This document shows positions 39,401-50,898 of a stretch of DNA of 64,000 nt, piece after piece (the first letter of the stretch is position 1; each line of letters begins with the position of its first letter). The notes below the pieces were generated by a model that made no database searches, had not been told where the DNA came from, and worked only from the letters and a program-made list of their open reading frames with translations. The position numbers and the translations under genes are program-made. The stretch lies in assembly GCA_900708905.1 (NCBI GenBank), contig CAADRB010000007.1, positions 2,253,969 through 2,317,968 of the forward strand. The letters run 5' to 3'. This stretch comes from Hymenolepis diminuta. Taxonomy: Eukaryota; Platyhelminthes; Cestoda; Cyclophyllidea; Hymenolepididae.

Positions 39401-42400
39401 TCTGTCAACATTCATCAATGTCATCTTCTGGAAAATTTTTTCTACAATTCTCAGAGGAGTGTCATTCAAGCTTCAAATAAAATTTAATCAAATTTTTGAA
39501 CACATAAAACGGCGAACCCGTTTCTGTGTGAACGAAGATTTGTAGATCTAACTTGATATGTAAATGAGTATCAAGTTGAGGTATGTTCTAAATTCTAGAT
39601 ACCTCCTGATCAAATTACGAACCACGAAAATGAATTAATTTTGCATAATTAATTTTACCCCGAAGAATGAGTTTGAGTTGAGGTAAAAATGAATAAAGAA
39701 CTCATGATGGGAGCGTATTGAAGAGATTTTCCAGATCTAATTGGCTAATCGCAATTTGTAAGGAAGATCTAAACAAAGCAAACTCGACTGAATAAATTCG
39801 ATATAATTATCAAAATGAAAATTAAATGAACTGTTTTTACCCAGAGCTAAGTGGTGTTTAACAAGGTCATGTAATGACCTTGTTCCAAGAAAAATTTTAA
39901 CTTCATCTTTTTTAAGCTATCTTAAATTAAATTAAAATATGTTGGTTAAAATGAAATTTTAATTTTACTGATCGCATTATTTTATATTAAAAACACTGCA
40001 AATGAATTCTTACTTTCATTTTTTGTAAAATTTTAGCCATAAGTTACATGCAAACACTATTTTACACTATTAAAAATTCAATGAAAATTATTTAAATGTT
40101 GAATTTGTTTGTTTAAATAGTCAAAGCAGAGGGAGTAGGACATGGCAAAATTCCCAAATTGTCAATCATCCAAGATTTAAGAACTTTACCATTTGAAGTC
40201 CGACCGTCATTGAACTTCAAAGTGGAGAATATAGAGAGAGAAAGCGCATGCGAAAAATGAATAAGTAGTATAGTACTCAGAAAATTGGTACTTAGTTTAA
40301 AAATTGAAATAATATGAGCGAGCGGATTTTGGTCTAATTACTTTTGAGATAGAGAACTGGATTTAAATCAATAATTAAATTCAAATGACAACTAAATATA
40401 GGTATGGACTAGGGCGTCTATAAATTACAGCATCGATTTGTACTTCTCCTAACTCAAAGTACAAAACAGCGGTTTAAACAAATAAAACGTGACTTTTGAA
40501 AGGTCAGCATTTATAATTTTCCTGATTTAGATCATGTAAAACCTAATAGTGGCACGTTTTTCCCATACACTCAAGTTACTCAAGGATATTGCAATTAGAT
40601 CTAAACTGAGCTGAAAAGCTCAAAATAAGAATTGCCTAGAAAATACAAAACTTTCAATGTTCAAATTATTTAACTGGCGACCAGCGGAATGCTATGCAGA
40701 AATGAAGATGACAGACATTCTTTAAGTTCGCACAATTCTGGGGTTCAGGATTCAGACAAATTGCTGCTGGAGATACCAAACCTCATTATAAAAAGATCAG
40801 TGCAATTGTTCCGAACTGTCTTGACAATCAATCTTCAACGGAACTGAACAACTTAAGTACCTTGGAGGTATTAATGACAAAGTGTTTCAAATTGCAGCCC
40901 GAGCTCAAGATATTACCTTGCTTTTCAGGAAAGAAATTTCCATATTTTGCCTTCCTTCGGATTTTTAGATGCAAGATATTTAATATTAAACAGTTTTATA
41001 TTCAACTCGTATTTTTGATACAAATATTAACTGATCATTTTGTAAATAACTGAATTAAATGACTTAATCTCATTTTCATCAGTGGCAGAAGTCTAAGTGT
41101 AGTAAAAGTCTAATCTCCTTACACTATTGTGTTTTTATATTCATTTAAATTTCAGAGGATCTTTTTTAATATTGATTTTTCATGATCAAATACAAATTTT
41201 TTGTGTTTATTTCTTAATACGTAAAAATAATTTAATGAAACAAAATTTACCTAAACATTAGCACGTAATATGCATAAATTATTAATATAATTACTCTAAT
41301 AATAGAATTAACGAAATGCAGAAATACTTCCATATTTGGATGAGTTTTCTGGGGATGTTCTTATATTTAGCGCAGGACAAACTTTCTCAGGAAACCGATC
41401 TTCCTCTGACTTTCAAAAAGTAAGTTTTAAAGTTCAAATTTTCCATCTGCATCTTTTTCTTCAGAGGCAGCAGTTGTGTAGCATTTTTGTATCAAAAAGG
41501 CTTTTTTTGCAATATGTGCTTTATAATTCTCAGCCACACAATTAACGAACAAATCCAAATTTATTCTTTCCTAAAAACGGAAAAAATGTCCTTTTTTCCT
41601 TTGAAAAATGCTGCTTTGGTATTTATATAATAAAATATTGAGGGAATTTTTAAAGTTTATCAAAAATTAATTCTATAGCTGTGGTCAGTGGTTGTTGACT
41701 TTATAAGTATAAATTAAATTAGCATGAAAGTGGGCGAGTTAATTTTACATTCAACCGGACCAAATTAGTGATTTGTTTTAAACAGAATTCGACATACCCA
41801 ACCAAAGGAAAACTTGAAACAGAGTGCGATTAACGAAGAATTTTTGCTCTGAGAAAGTGTTTATGATTGGGGTTATTAGCTGAAATTAAAAAAAGAGAAG
41901 GTCATTTTCTTATCATATCTATTTGTGTAATGAATTAATAAAATGATTGATCACTGATTTTTAATAAGATACAATTCAACCCTGTCTATTTGTGACTTTA
42001 TTTCCATGCTATTCAATGAATCAAAATTTTGCAGAAACAAAATTTTCTACATTAAATGTGCTTTATAAAATCGTATCTTTAATAACCATTCAATCAATAC
42101 TTTTGAGATTCAAAAGCCAACTTATGTATAATATTGTTTTATTTTCAGTATCGTTAATGTTGATATATAGAGGGTTCATATCGTATATGTATTTATGTAT
42201 GCGATCTTATCTTATTTTCAACTTGCATTTGTTTTTTATATAAAACTCAAATTTTTCGTAAAAGTTGAAGATAATGTTTAATAAACAATCTTAACTAATT
42301 TGATTCTTTTAAAAGTTGATTGAAAATGGAATTCAAGGCGCATTTATACAGAATTTTAATAATGTATTTAACGCAAGAATAAAAATACTTGATCAAAGAG

Positions 42401-45400
42401 AATCAGTGTGAATATGGAAGTCATTTGCAAATATAAGAATTTTGACTGATTTCCTCCTCGAGCTTATTAAGTAGATTTACTTCCTTTTTCTTAAGTTGGG
42501 GTATTCTTGAGGTGGGGGATAGGGATATGGGTAAGGGAATTGATATCCAGGAATTGCATAGCCAGGAATACAACACATGACAGGTTGTTGTGCTTGATGC
42601 TTACTCTCTCTATTGGGTGGATAGAACTTTGTTTCCGTATCGAATTCCTTGTCTTCATTTGTAAATGTCGCTTGTCCTGGGGTTATTTCCACACTGGTAT
42701 CATATTTCTTTTCACTCAGTTCTTGGTCTTCACTTTCATTATCTTCATTCTTGATACTTCGTCTTTTAATAGCTCTTGCGTCGGAAAGACTGACAACAAG
42801 GAAGACACAAAAGAGACTAAAGATTAAAGCTCGCATTTCGAAATCAACTTAGAGATCAGAGAGTCACTGTTTATATTTGCATTTCAATTTGAGTTATCCT
42901 GTGATTGGATGTATGTAAGATTTTTCGTCATCGACTTGAACGAATCGCTGAGTAAATCGCAGTGGAAAACCTGTAGTGTGTGCCAACTTTAAACGTATAG
43001 CAATTTTCAGTCTGTCTTTGCAGATGAGTTGATTTGTACCAGTTAAAACCAAAACCAAAATCAATGTCTTGAAAGTAAAGAAACATTTTTATTATTTAAA
43101 ATCTTTTTTTGTAGGAAAAGACAGAAATAATAAAAAAATGCACTTAAATTTGAATTAGTTAATTTAAAAATTAATTTTATTATATCAGCACTAACGTAAA
43201 CTGTGGATATTAATATAACAAATTTGTCCTTGATCTATTTTTAACAATAGGTTTTCAAATGATAGATTCAAATTTATTTAAAAATTATTAAAACAAAAAT
43301 CATAACTTATTTGATGTTTATTTTTCGAAAATATAATTAAATGATCATCGTAGTTGGCACTTTAAAATTGTCGAAATTTATTTTCCTACTTTATTAAAAT
43401 CAACCAGCTTTCGTGATTAACTACCATTTGCAGTTGATAATTTTGATAGAAAATGGGGGGAAGGTGTGTTTTATCGCTCTAAATCTCCTCTCAGGGACAA
43501 AATTTCTCCAATTACACATAAAACTTTTGTTCCTTCCTTAGTAACGCTACTTTACATTTTCTAATAAAACAATTCTTTTAATATGAATTCTTAACCTATT
43601 CTTCTCGGTGAGAGACAAAGCATAAATTTAGTCACTTGAATTAACTACGATAGGAAAATTTACAAGTTTTTTCATTTAAAAACGCTATAGATGCATGCAA
43701 TTGATATGTATTAATGGTACAATACCAAGAGTACTATCTGATATGAATGCTCCAACGTAACACTTTAGTTCAATGAAAAGTTAATTTAAAGTGTTATAGA
43801 TTGAAATATTACCTTTTAAAAACAGGGGAAAGAACTTAAAATTAAGAAATATCACATATCAGAGAGAATGTCTGTTATCCTGCGACCGATACAAAATTGG
43901 AAAGGGCAAATGATTTACCAATTCAAAGGTGAAATTTTGTTGAAATGTCATATATTTGACATCTTTTATAGAGTGCATCAACAGTTTTTTCCCATTTTCC
44001 TATTTCCGAGGCATTGTTTGGACACCGCTATTGAAAATAACAATGTCGTGATCGTAAACTATTTATAAATGTACTGGTTCATATTTAAATATAGAGAAAT
44101 TGCGATTATGCCAGAACACAAGAATGCAGAATTAATTAAAAGTAGCGAATGCAAATTCAACTTGTCAATTAACCTCGAGGATATAATATTTCTTTCTGAA
44201 TGGCATTTGATTTAAATGAGCTGATAAATTCAAGCGTGCAGGAACTTGAAGGGTCTTGCTAGCTCTAATTTTCACTCATTAGATTCATTACACGTTGCTT
44301 TGCTTTCATTTTTACGGTGAAAATGTTTCTCCATAATTCGAAAGCATATTAAACGCTTAGTAAATTTCATTCTAACAGTATTTAACTTTTCCTAATAGCA
44401 TAAGCTACAACGTAAGTGTTAATTTGTAGAATTGATATAAAATAATGAATAATATATTTTACTTAATACTCCCAAAAGTGAAAGGTGCTCTAAAATGGTT
44501 CCAACAGACATTTTAAATAAGATTGATTACAGTTGATTGATTGATGTATAATTTCTTGTACTTCGGCTGGATACAAAATATACTTTCAAATGATATTCAT
44601 TTGATAATATCTTCCAAAAGAATATTACCTGTGACACGAAGAATGGCAGCCAGCAAATAGTAAAACATCCCATAATAACTCCAAGCGTCGTGACAGCTTT
44701 ATGCGTTTCTCCTTTTCCTTGATCCGATGGACTTCGTCTTTTTCCCCGTCGAAGAAGGGTAATGGGAGATTTCCCATAACTCGACATACTCCTAACACTT
44801 ATAATTCCACCATATTCCGACGATCTTCCATTATTTAGAATTTCTGATTGAGATCGTCCGGTAAACATCGTCATGCCGTAAACCTTCCTTCTTTTTATTG
44901 GTTCTCGATTTGTCCGCATTATGACTGGAGAGGGTTTGAAACTCACCACACTCTGTCGTGATTTTGCATCCCCTGCGGTAGTATCCCAATTGTCCTTCAG
45001 ATCGTTGAAGAACTGTGAATTTGCGCAGTTATCTCCCGGAGGATATAATGAGGATCTATTACAGTCTGTACCCTCCGGAATTGAAGAATCTCTCATTTGA
45101 GTATCAATACTACCTTTTCGTGTAGTCTGTGCATCCACTAGTGCTATCTGTTTCGCCAGAACCAATATTTTCCCATAGAGAACGAGCATGAGTGCTAGGG
45201 GAATGTAGAAAGCCGTTAAAGTTGCATAGATTTGAAAAGTTAAATCCATGTTATAATTGCAAAAGAAAGGAGTGTTTTGCTGTTCCCACCCAAATATGGG
45301 CGATACACTAATTGCTGCCGATAGAAGCCATGATATCAAAATCATTATAAACATCCTCTTAGGAGTTCGTTTAGGTGCATATTGGAAAGGCTTTGTAATA

Positions 45401-45849
45401 GCCATATACCGATCGATTGAGATGGTACAAAGACTCAAGATAGACAGTGTACAGAGTAAGACATCTGATATTGAATAGAGGTCACAAATAGCCTGTTTGA
45501 AAGGCCAATACTCGAAGATTTGATAAGCGATAGCAAATGGGAGGACAAGAATACTGACCAAAAAGTCAGTGACAGCAAGATTGACTATGAGCAAGTTGGT
45601 TGGTGATCGCAGCTTTTTGACAATCAAGATTGCAATAATGACAAGTACATTTCCTCCAGCTGTACCAAGGAGTAAAATGCTTAGGAGAACCGTGAGAATA
45701 ACCTTCCCTACACCAATGTCCACCTGGGGTTTGCAGCTGCTGAGAAACTGATCCTGTGTAATAGATCCATTTGCAAGCAATCCCCAAAGAGATGGACAAT
45801 TCTCACCCCAGAATTTGAAAGTCAGGGGGTCATTCTGCTGGCTGGCCAT
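36439..45849 (-). CDS. Biogenic-amine GPCR, probably 5-HT7-like serotonin receptor
   Basis: Three coding exons on the minus strand: 45849-44629, 41879-41798 and 37151-36439 (1221+82+713 bases, 671 residues). Splice sites are GTAATA to TTTAATTTCAG and GTATGT to TTTTCCTTAG. The start ATG has an in-frame TAA nine bases upstream; the stop is TAG at 36439. The seven helices carry N67, D95, C122 with C197, D129 (amine-binding Asp of TM3), D146-R147-Y148, W174, P217, CWLPFF (399-404), W433, Y436 and NPLIY (442-446). N27 is in a glycosylation sequon. The third loop is long (about 150 residues) and so is the C-tail (about 225). TM5 reads YATLTAFYIP, close to serotonin receptors but with Ala209 where Ser is usual. 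After TM7, FNREFRMPF and then QCSDIN resemble invertebrate 5-HT7 receptors. It should sit in the plasma membrane of neurons or muscle and signal through G proteins. Dopamine or octopamine receptors are the alternative. Confidence 0.88.
37152..41797 (-). other. GPCR coding intron 2 (4.6 kb)
   Basis: Donor GTATGT at 41797 and acceptor TTTTCCTTAG ending at 37152, read on the minus strand. Inside I see only AT-rich noncoding DNA. The one clear structure is a perfect 10-base inverted repeat at 39860-39884. Open frames at 38013-38216, 38911-39096, 40862-41053 and 41336-41545 have no recognisable content. Confidence 0.8.
39860..39884. repeat. Perfect hairpin, 10-base arms
   Basis: AACAAGGTCA (39860-39869) and TGACCTTGTT (39875-39884) are exact reverse complements around a five-base loop. 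Each arm contains AGGTCA, the half-site bound by nuclear receptors, so together they form an everted pair of half-sites with a five-base spacer. The site lies in the receptor's second intron. Binding is untested inference. Confidence 0.6.
41798..41879 (-). other. GPCR middle coding exon (82 bases)
   Basis: This short exon is too small to be noticed as an open frame, so it is recorded separately. On the minus strand it follows TTTAATTTCAG and precedes GTATGT. It encodes LITPIINTFSEQKFF, then VNRTLFQVFLWLG: extracellular loop 3 with a possible glycosylation sequon (N424-R-T) and the first half of TM7. Its phase (0 in, 1 out) is exactly what the flanking exons require, and the junction gives LWLGYGNSFLNPLIY, a standard TM7. 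Confidence 0.9.
42477..42836 (-). CDS. Small secreted Tyr/Pro-rich protein, nested in GPCR intron 1
   Basis: A single-exon frame of 119 residues lies on the same strand as the host gene and inside its first coding intron. Residues 1-20 (MRALIFSLFCVFLVVSLSDA) form a typical signal peptide. Next come a basic KRR at 24-26, an acidic, Ser/Asn-rich stretch (about 28-70), CC at 88-89, a segment of repeated PGY and PYP units (91-113) and a basic end RKRK. Signal peptide, dibasic sites and short repeats suit a secreted peptide precursor, an antimicrobial-type peptide or a cuticle/gland protein. No Gly precedes the basic sites, so an amidated neuropeptide is not indicated. Upstream lie TATA, octamer and CCAAT motifs. 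A possible ATTAAA signal is about 120 bases after the stop. I do not recognise the family. Confidence 0.65.
   Translation of the reverse strand: MRALIFSLFCVFLVVSLSDARAIKRRSIKNEDNESEDQELSEKKYDTSVEITPGQATFTNEDKEFDTETKFYPPNRESKHQAQQPVMCCIPGYAIPGYQFPYPYPYPPPQEYPNLRKRK
42869..42908 (-). promoter_or_regulatory. Promoter-like motifs of the nested secreted gene
   Basis: Read on the minus strand, CCAAT (42908-42904), the octamer ATGCAAAT (42882-42875) and ATATAAAC (42876-42869) occur in that order, the last about 33 bases before the ATG at 42836. Such spacing leaves a very short 5' leader if ATATAAAC acts as a TATA box. These are motif matches only. Confidence 0.4.
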
Positions 45850-46010
45850 TATCGATTATTGATGCATAAGGACATTGTATACAAAAAGCACAGTGGAGTA
45901 TCTGATGTAATATTCTATTATTGTATTATGCTTAGCCCGTGTGGCCGAATGCGCACACATTAGAAGTCACAGCGTATGGGCAATAGGCGTGCAATTGCAG
46001 GCAGATGTCA

Positions 46011-46052
46011 ATTGGCTGAGGAGCATCATTTTCCCACGAAGTATTGGCCAAT
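46011..46052 (-). promoter_or_regulatory. CCAAT-box pair upstream of the GPCR
   Basis: ATTGGC at 46011-46016 and ATTGGCCAAT at 46043-46052 give CCAAT boxes on the minus strand about 165-200 bases before the receptor ATG; the second is a palindrome. No clear TATA box is seen between them and the start. The region 45930-46080 is G+C-richer than its surroundings, as promoters often are. A further untranslated 5' exon farther upstream cannot be excluded. Confidence 0.3.
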
Positions 46053-49000
46053 CAGACAGCACCGTCTAAATGATCACACACACAATATACACTCACATTA
46101 ACTGACAGTTGCGAAAAGTGAATTAAACTTTTCGGCTGCACACTGTGTCCGGGAATGAAATTTTGGGTTGAAAATAGGATGGGCTTGTAGGCTAAATATA
46201 ATAAATTTGGATAAGAATAGCAATATTTTGATCCATTTTTGCTTTAAATTACGAAGCGCATTTTTAAACTCGGTAAAAATATTGTTTTCATTATCTGATT
46301 TTCAGTGGTGCGTTAAAAATTGTGCGGAAACGCAGAATAATTTAAATGAAGGTAGTTAAAAAGATTCCTGGCAAAACAATAAATTACAATTTCAAGTTTT
46401 GTAAAATAGTAAAATAAACCAATGTTGGACGAAATAGGTGGATTAAGTGGAAGAAGATAATAAAGTCAGAACAGCCCCATAATCTTACCTCTTCGAAAAA
46501 CTAAATTCTGCGGTTTTCCTATTTTAATGAACGAGTAATGCCCTAATATTGTGCAAGTGAAATGTTACGATTTAAATCCCATGCTTCTCGGTGAGTTCAT
46601 ATTTGCAATGTTCAGAAATTATTGAGCAGTTGGTTGAGGGGTTCTGACAAATTTTTCCCTCTAATAACCAAGTTCGCAGTGCTTAAAGCGACCCTATCAT
46701 AATAGGGCTTACTAAAATTCACTCAAGCTGGGCTTTAGAAATTTTAATTGATAAAAATTAATTTTGCAATGATCGTAGTTACTGCAAATTGCTCCAATAC
46801 GAAACAGAGTTAGAAAAGGTCAAATTGTTCTCAGACCTGTCACTCAGAGTATTCACAGGTGTTTTGATTTCCGCCATCATGATAGAACTGGAAGAAGTGG
46901 AGCTCGCAGTCTCTTTGTATACTAAACGAATTTTCAGTGAAATGAAAATATCTAGTACGTCTACGAAGACGTCAGTTATTTTCATGATCTCGTTAACCAA
47001 GTTATCTCAATCTTTTTAATTCGATTTTTTAAGTTGACGTCTTTCTCTCCTCAATTCAACATTTCAGCTTAAAATAGTGTGCAGTTGAAACATTAATGAA
47101 AATACTTACTTTAAAAGAAAATTAGGAGAAAAGCATTAATGTAGTTGTTCAGAATTGGCAGAGCAAAATGCAAATAACCAAGGTGTAATATTTCCCGGTA
47201 CAGACCCATTATTAAATGTGAACAGTTGCCCTTAAAATCCTAGTCATAAGTTTGGCTATTTTTGCTTAGAATACAGTAGTGAACTGGAACAATTTAGATA
47301 TTCATATTTTGTTTTATGAGAGAAATAAATTACAAAGTAGTTTATTTATATAATGAAAAAAGACGGTTGGAATAAAGTTATTCGCAGGTAAATTAAAGGC
47401 AATTATTTACCCATGCTCGTATTAAACTAACTGATGTATTGCCTTAACTCCTCTGACGAGAAGCACACTTTCTGCATCTACGAAGTGGGTCATCCACATC
47501 ACTAGTAATATGCATTATCATCGAACTCACAATCTCTGCTCTCTCCAGTAAAGATCCTGAATGGAAATGGAATAATTTGCGTAGATTTAGTTGAGTAAAT
47601 TAATAATCATCAGTTTTTAGTCAATATGGGTGGTCGTATTAATAATCGGGGCGATTTATTAATACAAGAGACATTATTGGTTAACCTTTTGTGAAGGAAA
47701 AAGTACGAAAAATTCTCTTAGTTATTGTTGCTAGAAACAGTGAAGTGGATTTGCTTCTACGCTCTACTGGTATCCAGTTTATGCTAATTTGAAATATCCG
47801 TACTGAGATAGGCTTACGTTATTAATTATATGGTTTTAATATGGTTTCAAAGGATACATAATGCATTAAGAGATAAATTTAGAAAAGGAGTGAACTTTGA
47901 TAACCTCTGATTATTTATTGCAAGACTATATCAAACGATAGCATTTACTATTAGGGCCTCATAAATTTCATAAAAAAACTTTAACGTCCAGGAGTTATAT
48001 GTCTGATTCCCATCAGTGCACATCAGATTGGTGGAATAATCAACTGTACCAGTTAAATCTGGATAATGAAGGAATTAATTCGATTTTTTTACCGGAGAGG
48101 CTTGGTGACACGACCCCTCTACCGAGGATGAGTGTTGGAAAACACTTATCAAACTGAATTTAGGAAATAAAATTATAAAGTTACAAAACCTGAATGTAGC
48201 CAGCAATAAACCAGGTGTTTGTGTTCTGGATCTAATTAGCTTGGTTTGTAAATTATGGTATCTTTCACTGAACGTTCTGCATCGTGACTGAATTGGCAAT
48301 GGTTTTTTTCAATATACTTCTGAAGGAGTTATTAACCTGAAAGGGAGTGCAAAAATATGGAAGTGCACGGAAACCATTAGGTCAAAAATGTTTAGACTGT
48401 AAAGAGTATACAATCTGATGTCCCGACAGTTACTTTGGAGAAGGCAGATTGCAATAACCGGTCCCATTTATAAACAAACTCAAGTGATTTACATTCAAAA
48501 CGGATTTTAGTGGCAGGGCGACAAATCTGGTCAAATTATTGTCATAAAATTAAGGAATATGAGACGACACTCACCGTTTCTGGAACTAATTAGCTCTTTA
48601 TAATCTGTTTGAATATGCCTCAGTTATCCCCCTCCCCCCCCTCCCCCACTTTTAAACTGTAGTAGAAAAACCAAGATCAAACAAACTAAGCGAAATCAAC
48701 TTGGGTGTTTTCGTTGGAATGACTAAATAGTTCAAAGAAACAATTTTCAACTGCCCTTCCCTTGTTGGCTATTGTCATCTCTAAGTCAATTACGTACAAA
48801 AGAAAATTTGTATGAGCTGAAATTCGCAAATAATGAGTTAATACTCGTTCGCTTTTCGAATGAAAATATATTCTCAACCATGATTTATCAGAAAACAATT
48901 TATCTGTTCTGATCTTTACCTTTCTGATCAGATAAAAAGCGGCAAAGATCGTATCAGTTAAAACCAAGTTCAATACTGTCTACACTCCTAATTGACTTGG

Positions 49001-50056
49001 TGTTTTAAACCCCAAACAAACATAGTCTCTAATAGAAAATAAAGTTCTTTGTATTTTGTATACAGAAGTAATAAAATTATTATTAAATACAATCATAAAC
49101 ATTGTTTATTCTTTTAAATTTTTAAAGTACTAATTTAATTAATTGACGTCCCGGTAGATTTAGTATGCTCTTAGAATTTACACCTGGTGGACGTTTATTA
49201 AATAAACAACTGCTATATCATCTTTTATCTTGAGTGGACTCTAGTGAGCCTTGCTATATTTAGCAGTACATTGCTTATATTATCTCATGGCTGAAAGAAG
49301 TTGTAAATGTATCGAAGTGACGCGACCAAATCATCTGGTAACAATATACTCAGAGTATCACAGACATGAGATTGACCCTATACTCAGAGGTCAAATAATG
49401 AGAACTGAGATTTTGGAAATTGAGATTTAACAAAGTAAATTATATCACTTATAGGAAATTGGACAACTCAATTTTTCCATAATTAAAATAAGAATAACTT
49501 CATTACATACTACTTTCAGACCACCCGTTTCATTTCTCGCTGGAATATCTTGATATTTTGAATATTCGCGAATAATAAAAATACCTCACCTCACCTCAAA
49601 GGAATTTGAACTAGATTATATTAACAATCAAGTTAATAATTTTTTATTTATAAAATATGAAAATTTTTAAAAGTTTTAAAGCATTAGTTATTGCAGAATT
49701 CACTACTTCATCTTTAAAAATTATTAATTGTGGATTCCTTTTCATTCTGATATAAAGAAACTCTGAATTATATAAGTCTACATCAAAAATAAAGCATTTG
49801 AGGATACTTTTTAAGCTAAATCCATTAATAATTTTATTCTTTACATCATGGCAGATACTTCTATAACTAATGAAATGACACTCTGTGATAGTGTCTAGAA
49901 AAGCGAAGCACAGGAATTTAGAGGTTTCAAGATTTCTAAAAGTCACCAGATCTTCCATTTGCAAAGCCAGAAGGGGGTGAAAACAACGGAGGTGATTTGG
50001 CCACGAGCAAGAGGAAGCAACATTTTCAACGCTCTGTTGATTCACTCAGAATACCT
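46053..50056. other. Intergenic stretch without recognised gene
   Basis: AT-rich noncoding sequence. Frames open on both strands at 46779-47019 and a 133-codon minus-strand frame at 49644-50045 have no domain I recognise and are within chance expectation. A C-run (48628-48647) is listed separately. ACGTCT and AGACGT form a small palindrome near 46957-46972. Confidence 0.55.
48628..48647. repeat. Polycytosine tract
   Basis: Twenty bases, all C except two T, within AT-rich DNA. Simple-sequence slippage is the likely origin. It could form a G-quadruplex on the minus strand. Confidence 0.85.
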
Positions 50057-50898
50057 GAGTTTGTCGGAAGTGTGCATGGCATGATAAACGAAAATCGTGG
50101 GAAGTCAATGCGCGACATCCCGTCAAAGATTTTTAAATGTACGTAGAAAAAAACAGTATGCAAGGAATATTGTTCATCAAGGATATAAATTATACTTTCT
50201 TAAGCTAGGTCGACAAAAACAACCCCAGAGAATTGTTAAGCGAGTGCAAAGTCACTCCTAAAGAAATTGGAGCATCCAGAAAAGCAGAAGTATTCTTGGT
50301 TTTTTCGACGAAAAAAGTCAAACCAAGAAATGCGTGCGAGCTATGTGTGGGCGAACCCCACCGAAGCTCCTACTGTTATGAATGTGCACGAAGTTTCTAG
50401 CAAAAGTGATGGTTTTCGATGTTGTGAAGGACAGTGAGGGAGGGGCACTTCTCAATTTTTCCACAGGGACTCAGAGTCGGATGCAGATGTCTATGTGGAG
50501 ACTCTTCAAGCCATTATTGTTAAAACGCCTTGGATAGACAGGGTAGCCAATGGAGGAAGACCTTATGTCTTCCAACAAGATTCAGCCCCATCCCATAAAG
50601 CTCTCAAAAGTGAGGATTGGATGGGAGAGAATTTTTATCATCATGCCACACCAAACTGGTAGTCTCCTAACTGCTCCCCATACCTTAATCCTTTGAATTA
50701 TTACGTGTGAGGTGGGGCGTGGTTGAAAAGAAAGTTAAAAAAACCTTCCCATAACACCAAATCCTCCTCTCTGATGAAAGCCATAGACCGAGAAATGGAG
50801 GACATGAATAAAGACCATCTGATGAAAGCTTGCAGTCAGTCGCTTTCGGGCTCAAAACTGAGTGGGTGATGGAAGCCGAAGGGAGATATATAGAATAA
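50057..50898 (+). pseudogene. Broken maT/mariner-like DNA transposase
   Basis: The translation switches among all three frames. In order it shows INENRGKSMRDI (N-terminal helix-turn-helix region), FFDEK (first catalytic Asp at 50307), VMVFDVV, VANGGRPYVFQQDSAPSHKA (second catalytic Asp at 50579), SPYLNPLNYYV, and a tail MNKDHLMKACS then EAEG. These are hallmarks of the Tc1/mariner superfamily. The third catalytic residue reads Asn (50696) instead of Asp, 39 positions after the second. That spacing is nearer the DD37D (maT) group than DD34D mariners. There are in-frame stops (TAG near 50660, TGA at 50708) and at least two frameshifts, so it is inactive. A 3' end at 50898 (TAA) fits the family length. 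I could not find its terminal inverted repeats. Confidence 0.85.

Larger units (their letters stand above)
41880..44628 (-). other. GPCR coding intron 1 (2.7 kb)
   Basis: Donor GTAATA at 44628, acceptor TTTAATTTCAG ending at 41880, on the minus strand. It contains the nested secreted-protein gene (42477-42836). The rest is AT-rich with no other recognised feature; the frame at 43868-44068 on the plus strand has no signature. Confidence 0.85.

Noticed and set aside
45935..46010. Possible tRNA (GTGTGGCCGAATGCG resembles a Leu/Ser D-arm box)
   Set aside because: No T-arm box or acceptor pairing follows at the right distance.
49644..50045. 133-codon open frame on the minus strand
   Set aside because: The translation has no motif, and about one frame of this length is nearly expected by chance in 64 kb of such DNA.
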